Positions 55,997 through 64,000 of a stretch of 64,000 nucleotides of DNA are shown here, piece by piece. The DNA lies in NCBI RefSeq assembly GCF_000143415.4, contig NW_003314273.1, positions 1,322,563 through 1,386,562 of the forward strand, written 5' to 3'. Under the pieces are notes generated by a model. It ran no database searches. It was given only the letters and a program-made list of their open reading frames with translations, and was not told the DNA's origin. The number at the start of each line of letters is the position of its first letter. The stretch's first letter is position 1. The DNA is from Selaginella moellendorffii. Lineage: Eukaryota; Streptophyta; Lycopodiopsida; Selaginellales; Selaginellaceae. A program made the position numbers and the translations under genes.

Positions 55997-58971
55997 ATGG
56001 GGGTACCGGGCTGTTCGCCTCGTCCGACAGTGCAAATCCAGCAGCAGAGGAGGCAGTCCATTGGCTTATCAAAATCGGATAGCGTTAGGAATGTGGAAGG
56101 GATTGTAAAGGATTATCTCGCTCTTGTAGCGAAAGACTATATCTCCAACGATGTTACCGAGTCGTATCGAATTGTGAAGAAGAAAAGAATGAAGCGCAGC
56201 GAGGAGGTCCGAGTGGATCTGTCGCATTGTAAGTACGAAGTCATGCGAAATGTGATCGGGAAACTGGGATGGCAGGAGGCGCTGGACGATCGGCCGTCAC
56301 ATCTGTACTGGACAGGTTCTCTCTCTCTCTCTCTCTCTCTCTCAACACACACACACACACGCCCTTGCAGATTCTTCAATCGGTCCCGAGAGGTTGATGG
56401 CTCTTAAGCACGGCCAGAAGGTGAACCACTTCTTTGGAATGCTTCAAATATGCCGCAAGAAATCACTAGCTCGACACCTCTCCACTATGCGAAAGTAGGT
56501 TTCTGTGAGTGGCTTATGCCCTACCTGCTACTCAGCTCCGAATTGTTAACGTGGACCTCATACGTGGTAAGTGTACTTTCCAGGATGTTTCCTGCAGAAT
56601 ATAGATTCTTTCCTCGTGCTTATATTCTTCCAAATCAGCTGCAAGAGTTTCTTACGCGCTTCCGCAGCCCAAAGTTACGAACTTACATTCTCAAACCTGA
56701 CAATGGGTCCCAGGTACATGTTTATTTTAGATAATCCATTGTCATATACCATGGTTGACAGGGTAAAGGTGTTGCACTCGTCCAGAATATCGCAGACGTC
56801 AAACAGGCGATTGGAGGATTTTCTGGAGCTAACATGCTTGCCCAGAAATACGTGACAAACCCAATGCTCATAAATGGTTATAAATTTGACTTGAGGATCT
56901 ACACCCTGATACTTTCTTGTGAGCCATTGCGATTATACCTCTACAGGTTTGTTTCGACAAATTCTGATTCTTTTTCTGCATGCTAACTATTAGGACTTGG
57001 TCTACAGGGAAGGTTTGGTGAGATTTTGCACCATGAAATATTTTAAACCAACGCGAGAGAACCTGCGCCACAGCTGCATGCATCTTACAAACTATTCGTT
57101 AAATAAACTCCATCCTAACTTTGAATACAATGACAGCGAGTTTGATATGGACAGAGGAAGTAAATGGAGTTTGAGCGGACTATATAGAGCAATGGCTGCC
57201 CGTGGTTATGACACGAAGAAGCTCAAGCGTCAAATTAAGAAGATGGTTGTGATGACTTTTATTGCAATCGCTCCTTATTTGTCGCACAACTACCACACGT
57301 GCTTAAATGAAGACGACAACGGGCGCTCCTGCTTCGAGGTGCTGGGATTGGACGTACTGATAGATGATAAGTGCAAGCCGTGGTTGCTGGAAGTAAGCCA
57401 TGAGTTTGTAGTTTTTACGCCCTCTTTACGCAAACATAATGGTGCAGGTTAACCACTCACCGTCATTTTCTATTGATACACCTCTGGATTTGAAGGTTAA
57501 AGAAGCACTTCTTAGCGATACCTTGTCATTGATTCATGTCGACCCTACAGGACTCTCTAAGCTTTCCATGGCAGAGAGAAAAAACTCCAAAATGCGCTTG
57601 TATGGTAAACAAAAGGAAGAAAAGGAGATGACAAAACTTACAGTAAAAGAGATGGAACAGTACGAAGCCGAGCATATAGGAAACTTCGATCTTATATACC
57701 CTTGCGAGGACGAGAACTTGCAAGGCCTTTATGATATTTGCCTTGCTGGAGCAGAAGAGGCATTCAAGCATTCATTTGACATGAAAGTGAAAAAGGCAAT
57801 TGAGAAGGTCCAGGAGGAAAGAAAGCAGGAAGCTCTGGATCGAGAGTTGGAAGAAAAGAAGAAGACAAAACAACGTGCACAATTGAGAAAGAAAGCTCAG
57901 GAATCTGCAAGGCTCGTGGCTATGTCAAGGGTTCAGTCAGATGTTCCAGAGGCTGATGATAGCCTGATAATTAAGTCTCCAGCTGCAGAATGTGAAGAGG
58001 AGCAAGCAAGTACCGATGGACTTGAGGCCATGGAAATGAAAATAAAGCAATTACAGTGGAATCCAGCTCCTGGTTCACTGATTAACAGCCCACAAGACTC
58101 ACCCCGTAAGGACGTCAAGCTCTCTCCTAGGTGCCTACCAGTGTTACCTGGTGCTTCTACCAAGAAAGTTTCTTGGGAGAGCACTCTTAGGAACGAAAGC
58201 CCCTATGGAAACTGTGGCTTTATCAGGCCACAGGCGGGATTGCTTCCTCCAATCCGGCAAGTTATCAGTCAGGATAGCTATTCGCAAACAAGTCCAAGGC
58301 TTAAGCTCCTTCACACAGGGAAAAGAGTTTTAGTGAAACAGGAGAATCTAGCACCAGCAGAACAAATTACATTCTGGTCTAGCGATGGTATTAAAACGAA
58401 AAGAGACGCAGAGACCAGCTGCATATCTTCCAACAGGCATACGGTAACAACTACAACAACCACAACAACTACCACTACCACCACTACCACCAAGCTTCCA
58501 GATGTGAGAACCAGAAATAGATCTACATCACCTGTTAATGGCTTGCCGCTGAGAACTCTTCCTACTGCTCGATTCATTTTTGAGGAGCCGGCCCTCACTT
58601 CCTCAAGAACCGAGCCACCGAAAGCACTGGACAGTGTTATGAAGTGGTACCCTAAACTCCAGATTAACGAGGTGGTGAAGGTACTGAAGAGCAAGGAATC
58701 TAAAGGAGGAGGTAACAGCAGCAACAACGGCCAACTTCATGTATGTCACATTTGCAAGCCAATCAAGAGAATTCCTAGATACGAGTCGTGCAAGTCGAGG
58801 AGATCGCTGCGAGAATTTCTTATGGCCGGTGATGTCCTTGGATGCAAGCACATGGAGCCAAGCTGGAAATCGCTTTTGCCGCCCAAGGAACCCGTGCTTA
58901 ACGCTTTCGTCACACAGTCAGACCCCAATAAGTTCCTCATCTTCGCCAAATCTTTGAGAAAAAAGTATTGA
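55997..58971 (+). CDS. Tubulin tyrosine ligase-like glutamylase (TTLL), complete, 6 exons
   Basis: Adds glutamate side chains to tubulin tails in axonemes and centrioles. Exons 55997-56315, 56371-56494, 56584-56713, 56762-56946, 57008-57392, 57448-58971 total 2667 nt, 888 residues, with an open frame and GT-AG splice sites. TTL domain in order: MALKHGQKVNHFFGMLQICR, EYRFFPRAYILPNQL, ILKPDNGSQGKGVALVQ (ATP-binding), QKYVTNPMLINGYKFDLRIY, HLTNYSLNK, FEVLGLDVLIDDKCKPWLLE followed by VNHSPSF. The set is closest to the TTLL6/TTLL13 polyglutamylase group. The C-terminal 500 residues hold a basic coiled segment (KVQEERKQEALDRELEEKKK) and a run of about 18 Thr (58444-58497). Angiosperms lack most TTLLs; retention fits a plant with swimming sperm. 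Intron 1 is a (TC)n(AC)n microsatellite. Confidence 0.9.
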
Positions 58972-60376
58972 AGGTTTAAAAATGACTTTTTTTTTTACAG
59001 TTCTGAAAAAACGTTGTTTATTTATGGATCTTCTAACGGACCTTATGATCATTCAAATTAACATAACGTTGGTTAGGAAGAGTCCCAAACCTTTGGCCTT
59101 GGAATGGGAGATTAGTTCTTCCTGAGCCTTGTGGGAGATATGGGTGAACGCCAGGAATATATTACATGGTTGCTCAATAGTTTCCACGTCCTTGTAGCAG
59201 AGTTTGTCAAATTCTTCAGTCTCAGGTCCTATTGGTGATTGACTCTTATTGTGCTGACAACAGGTTCCGCCCCACCTTATAAAGTGCTGTGAGAGCCTGG
59301 ATTATGTCTATTGCTGCGCTTTAGACATTAAAATTAGTACAAAGGCTTCTGACACAGATAGGCCCATCATTTTTAGAACAAAGTGTGATCAAGTGATCTG
59401 CACAATCATACTTCTGACTGAAGCCTACTGAGCATTCTACCTTTGTCCATACTCCATTTAACCTTCCTTTGACTAAATGGAATAGTATTGATCATATAAG
59501 ATATATGTTTTTGAGTCATAACCCCTCCAAGATGGTCTCAGTGACCTGTTGTGAGACTAGGCAAGTTGTAAAACGTTGATCTTTCTTTTATTGTGAAATT
59601 TGGGGCAATGATTTTTCTATTTGTCTATTTAATAGGGTAGACTCGACAACAAAGTGCACCATAATACCACAATAATTAGCAGATAAAAGAGAAATATACT
59701 ACAAGTGAGGCAACAGTTTTCACACAACCTAGTGAAAAACATTGGAAATTGCAGGAATTTCAAAAATATAAAAGATGCAAAAACTCTGGACATTGAAATC
59801 GATATAAATATGGTGCCTTTTATATTTTCCATTTGGACATGAGTTTTCCCTTGCCCTTCCCTACAAATATTGTTCAGATGCTAGCCATAGTAAGAAACAC
59901 AAATTCGCCCTCTCATTGGCCCATGTAATACTTATGTCATGATCCTTAGATATCTAAATACCTTGTTTTCTCTTGAAATCTATCCATATAAAACACTCTA
60001 ACACTGCCTGAAGTGTGTGATATAGCAGCACCTTGTGATATAACCCCCAAGTATTTGTTTTAAAGGGGCATGAGGCCCTTTCCAATCTCATGAAATTGGA
60101 TTGAAAAGAAAAAGAATTAAACATATCCTTTCAAATTTTTTCCTGAAGTTATGTCTAGATTTTAGTCTGTGCTACTCATGGGGAGCCATTGCTATGCAGC
60201 ACCTAGGATTAAGAGATTTTTTCCAGCATTTATAAACCCTTGTTATGTTAATAAACATGAAGTAGCAGTGAAATGCAAGTGCACTTTCTTCTACCACTTG
60301 ATCCACCTGGACCAGGTGTTCAATCGGCTCATAGAGTTGATAAAATTCAGATTTCATAAATTGATTCATGAATAAG
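58972..60376. other. Intergenic region
   Basis: AT-rich sequence downstream of TTLL with no recognisable coding, repeat family or RNA gene. The TTLL 3' untranslated region should lie at its left end. Confidence 0.5.
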
Positions 60377-60705
60377 ACACTATTTGGGTGGACATACCAA
60401 GGTCTATACATATAGTAACACACAACTGCTTTACAATGCAGCCAAGGCTTATGCTAAAGTAAACTTGTTGGTAAGAGAAGCTTGCTAAATTCGATATTGA
60501 AATCATCTATAAACCTGGTTAAGACAATATTATTCTTAATGTGCTAAGTCATTAGGCTCAGTTCTAGGTAATGTTGGCAATCATTTTAAACTAGTTGAAG
60601 GATGTTCAGGCTTTGTATAGAGGTGATCTGTTAACAAAGCTGATATTGCATTGTGCAGTGTTTTTGAAGCAAAACCATGATAGCAAAATGGTGAAAGCTA
60701 CTAGT
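60377..60705 (+). pseudogene. Gypsy family D fragment (RNase H to integrase), plus strand
   Basis: Starts CACTATTTGGGTGGACATAC and follows the order of the minus-strand D copy at 28022-27700 (AAGGTCTATAC, CAAGGCTTATGCTAAAGTAA, GTAAGAGAAGCTTGCTA, ATAAACCTGGTTAAGACAAT). Broken by several stops. Confidence 0.7.
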
Positions 60706-60708
60706 TAT

Positions 60709-60935
60709 GTGTAAGAAACCAACTCCCTAAAATGCAATAGGCTATAGGATCCCTGAAATCACAACTAGAATGATAAAGAGTTTGAGTTTGAGATCAAGTC
60801 TGGGATTGAGTTCGAGACCGAGTTTAAGACCAAATCTAAGATCCAAGATCAGGTCTGAGACTGAGTCCAAGATTGAGTCTGATATCAAGTTTGATGTCAA
60901 GTCCAAAATCGAATGCAAGACCAAGTCCAAATACT
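60709..60935 (+). repeat. Family B LTR fragment with worn hexamer array
   Basis: Begins TGTAAGAAACCAACTCCC, continues with AGGATCCCTGAAATCACAAC and a degenerate GAGTTTGAGATC hexamer array, and ends abruptly at about 60935. It is the most AT-shifted B LTR piece in the window, hence probably the oldest. Confidence 0.75.
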
Positions 60936-61800
60936 AGGTTAATTTTATGCAGGTTCAATGTTTAATTATAATCCTCTATATTTCATTGGCTATAACCTTT
61001 GTAGACCAAGCTCATAAAAGTGTCAAGATAAATAGTTATCTCAAACATGTTGTAAACTTTGTAGAGTTAACTTAAACTTTGTAATTCAATACAGCTCACT
61101 AATAAAATAAAATAAAATAAAAACCAATATTAAATTTAATATTTCTCAACCACATATTTTCGTTGTATAAGAATTAAATGCCCAATATAAAACCATTGGA
61201 GCTGTGAATGTTGTAGGAAATAGAAAAAAGACTTTATACGTGTTATAGCCCTTTTTTCCCAGTAACATGACAAAGAAACCTATTTTAGGTGTTGAACTCA
61301 CACTATTGATTCTAAAGAAGAATGAGAAATATTGAATAGAGGTAGGCAGTTCTAGAGAATTGCTATAGCAAGAGGAAGGTTTGTCATGGCTAGGAGCAAG
61401 TCAATATCAAGAAAGAAGGCAATGATCAGGTAGGTAGTACATGGAATGATCCATGGTGTGCAATGGGCAGCGATGGTGATGGGACAAACAGGATCCCTCT
61501 TGCATTCAGGGCAAATAGGTCCCTCAACCATGGCAACAATAACACTAATTCCCGTATTAGACGATGATGCTGTGTACCAGTCCTCTTGCAAGTGCCACTA
61601 TCAGCCCATGGCCAAATGTATAAAGTGAACAAAGCATGGAGGAATCTTGTCTCCAGTGCCAAGTTTTATGACGATCATTTTGTACAAGGATTGATTGAAG
61701 GTATACTAGTGGTAATAGTGTTTCTTAATCATGGGAAATAAGTCTTGATCATTCAATCCCAGAAGTGATAAGAAAGAGTGGATGATTATTTTACATCAGT
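60936..61800. other. Intergenic region
   Basis: AT-rich, includes a short AAAAT repeat (61100-61122). No feature is recognised. Confidence 0.4.
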
Positions 61801-62260
61801 ACACAGGAGGATTTGTGTGTCAAGCTGTTGGCAGCAATTGATCTTCAAATTACACATGAATTGATAGAGCTCCTTGGTGTTAATGCTGTGTGTGCTGTGT
61901 GTCCTCGAAAGTTGTGTACATATGTGGTTATGGATGGCCAACTCTACATAGGTGACACTTATACAGGGATGCATCTGATAGCCAAGATATATAATCCAGT
62001 GGATGATCGATGGGATCCTCTACCATTGCTGATATTGTCTTGCACTTGTCATTGATGACAATAAGATGGTTATGAAAGATAGTGGTTGCTTCTTCAGATC
62101 AACACTTGTTTTATCAGTGCAAGATCTGTCTTGGAAAGAGATGAATATAATTGCATTGCATGGGTGACTCTTCTTTGTACACTCCAAACAATTCTACAAG
62201 CCCAACATGTATGGATTGTTGAGGCAAAAACATGTGGACAATGGCACAATGTGGCGAACA
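61801..62260 (+). pseudogene. Possible kelch-repeat gene relic
   Basis: A plus-strand frame to 62055 reads YVVMDGQLYIGDTYTGMHLI and YNPVDDRWDPLPLL, which fits a kelch blade (G-x-L-Y-x-x-G ... Y-D/N-P-x-x-x-x-W). The frame then breaks. No F-box or further blade can be read with confidence. It could be a pseudogene or an exon of an undefined gene. Confidence 0.3.
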
Positions 62261-62299
62261 TTTCTCTAGCGGATAACTACAAGCGGATTTCTACTTTTT

Positions 62300-63745
62300 C
62301 TTGGTTTCAGGTGCAATCAAGTGGGTTTTACAAGGCGCGCATTTCTGTTCTGGCAGCATGCAAATTTGTAAAGACAGCTTTGAGACAGGATGGCCGGAGA
62401 GCAGTGTTACGCTCATGGGACGAAATTTGTTTGCGGGGTTAACTGGAAAGAGCCACTTGAAGCTCCAAGCCCGCTGTGAACACTCCCAAAGCTCTCAAGC
62501 AGTATGTGCCCCTTATCGTCAACAACATAAAAGCGTGCCTTGCGAGGTGGTCTATGCAGGATAAGATCGTTCTTCTTACCAAGATGAGAAGGGTAAGCAA
62601 TTGTCTTAGTTTTCTTGTTGACACTGGTTTTTTCTGATATGACACTTCACGTTTCTAACTGTCCTCTACATTTTATGTGGGAAAGACTCCAGTCTCGACA
62701 TGGAAGAGACTTTCTCCTTGTACTACATTGTCAACCAAGGCATTCAGGCTCTCCCCATCAACTTTCTCGGCACTGCCTACAACAAAGCCATATGCGTTGT
62801 ACATAGCTTTGTGACGTTTTCCCATTTTTCAGGCCGAGGCAAAAGCTCATCAAGCTTATCCAGAACGTGATCAACCAGCGCTTCTGGAAAGCCGCAGAAA
62901 CAAGCATTCTTTCGTTGCTCATGGATCAGCTGGATGAAAGAAAAGAGGCGCTGGAAGACGCTCATATCATAGACATGCTCAACATCTACATGAACGCTGG
63001 TCACGACTCAACGGCTGATGTCATCATGTGGCTGATGATTTCCTAAAGCAAAATCCTGACGTGTTTGAGAAAGTGAAGGTAAGCCTTTGCAGTTTCATAC
63101 AAACTTTCCTTCATACAATCTTTCTTCTTTAGGCCGAGCAAGACAACATTGCTAAAGTCATTTCAGAAGGGAAAATGCTCAACCTTTTAGACATCAGAAG
63201 GATGTGCTACCTATCTAGTGTCAGTCCATTTTCCCTTGTTTTTAGTCCTGAATTTATTTTTTGTTTTTGCAGGTTGTCAATGAAACAGTGCGACTTGCAA
63301 AAATATCTCCAATGGTCTTTAGAAGCGCCTTGTTAAACCTCGAGTTTAATGGTGAGTCTGCTTCTTCTCTCAAGTGATGTTCAAGTGATTTGAAAGCGTG
63401 GCTAAGACAAGTACATATGGATCCACCCTGATCCGGAAAAGTTCAATCCATCTGGGAGGTACGAGATTCTCACCCATGCTCTGTAACTCTGTCTGGGGTT
63501 TTTCACTAGAAATATGGAGCATCTCCATTCACGTTCATACCTTTTTGGGATGGGAAATCGAACTTACGAACTTGCCAAGCTTCAAATATTCATTGTCATC
63601 CATTACTTCATTATTACAGGTGAAGATCTATTATTTGTGCCATTATTCCTTTATCTGGGGTTTGTAGGTGGACTGCCTTGGATCCCAACAGCAAAGTTTC
63701 TTACTTGCCACATCCAAGACCACGAGACTTCTATTCTGTAAGAGT
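62300..63745 (+). pseudogene. Cytochrome P450 pseudogene, CYP85-clan (CYP88-like)
   Basis: Exons of a microsomal P450 in order: GLTGKSHLKLQA near 62440, then after a frame shift TPKALKQYVPLIVNNIKACL (about 62480); SSLDMEETFSLYYIVNQGIQ (about 62690); QKLIKLIQNVINQRFWKAAE; the I-helix AGHDSTADVIMW (about 62997-63032); KVISEGKMLNLLDIRRMCYL; K-helix NETVRLAKISPMVFRSAL; EKFNPSGRY; heme region FGMGNRTYELAKLQIF; and a tail with YLPHPRPRDF. The tail and MLNLLDIRRMCYL recall CYP88 (ent-kaurenoic acid oxidase, gibberellin pathway). The heme-ligand cysteine and neighbours are missing, and frame shifts occur near 62450 and 63040, so no active enzyme is possible. Confidence 0.82.
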
Positions 63746-63910
63746 TTCAAAACTTCTGTAATTAAAAGAAAAAAAATACTTTACTGAATTATACCTTATA
63801 CAATATGATACCTTATGCATTCTCATGCCTCCACTATTCTAATTTGTCCCCGTCACTTATTGACTTATCACAAGGAGCGAATCCTGCTTTGAAGTCACTG
63901 CCTCGACAAG

Positions 63911-64000
63911 ATGAAACTCAAAGACGAGAAGATACTCAAAGGCAGGCTTGCCAAGTACATTGTAGAGGCTGTTTGTAAGTCCCAAATGTTTCTCATCACA
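63911..64000 (+). CDS. Possible first exon of a gene running off the window
   Basis: An ATG at 63911 opens MKLKDEKILKGRLAKYIVEA to a possible donor GTAAG at about 63974. Too short to identify. It may equally be chance. Confidence 0.2.
   Translation, partial: MKLKDEKILKGRLAKYIVEAVCKSQMFLIT

Noticed and set aside
61352-61662. Minus-strand frames with C-x-x-C and hydrophobic stretches
   Set aside because: No start context, splice signals or family match; composition is like the surrounding intergenic DNA.

Overview
The window reads as a nuclear segment of a seed-free vascular plant, most likely a lycophyte such as Selaginella. This is an inference. It rests on plant genes with very short introns (about 40-90 bp), a plant sucrose-phosphate synthase, a pectate lyase, a gibberellin-type P450 relic, and two genes expected only in plants with flagellated sperm: a TTLL tubulin glutamylase and an outer-dynein-arm-docking-like coiled-coil protein. 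A run of 100 N at 52771-52870 marks an assembly gap.

Layout. 1-3.7 kb: decayed Ty1/copia gag and unrecognised sequence. 3.9-11.2 kb: Ty3/gypsy family A, a plus-strand copy (4927-10074, target duplication GTCCC) nested in a minus-strand copy of the same family. 11.3-25.4 kb: chromovirus family B fragments on both strands, with a plus copy inside a minus copy, and a complete, very young, non-coding LTR element (family C, 17033-24698, target duplication CCTAC) inside another minus B copy. 25.5-27 kb: unassigned sequence with telobox-like motifs. 27.1-31.1 kb: decayed gypsy family D (minus). 31.2-36.9 kb: family B LTRs and gag-pol (plus), fused to the 3' end of chromovirus family E. 36962-43798: a B element (minus, target duplication TGCTA) inserted in the E LTR. 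43.8-46 kb: E LTR remains around a decayed family A piece. 46-47.9 kb: plain intergenic DNA. 47.9-59 kb: a compact gene island: sucrose-phosphate synthase (minus), coiled-coil gene (minus), pectate lyase-like (plus), TTLL (plus). 59-64 kb: intergenic DNA with D and B scraps, a possible kelch relic and a P450 pseudogene.

The most unusual object is element C. It has two 1763-bp LTRs that look identical, a primer-binding site, a polypurine tract and a perfect 5-bp target duplication, but its 4.1-kb interior has no recognisable gag or pol. The interior and much of the LTRs are instead packed with short perfect inverted repeats (5-9 bp stems, mostly 3-8 nt loops). Its 3' region, polypurine tract and an LTR box resemble the coding chromovirus B, so B-type proteins may mobilise it in trans. 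None of the autonomous copies visible here looks intact. Nonsense codons in families A and B sit mostly at glutamine positions (CAG/CAA to TAG/TAA), as expected from C-to-T decay of methylated elements.

The genes are closely packed: about 108 bp separate the SPS start from the stop of the next gene upstream, and 168 bp separate the divergently transcribed coiled-coil and pectate lyase-like genes.
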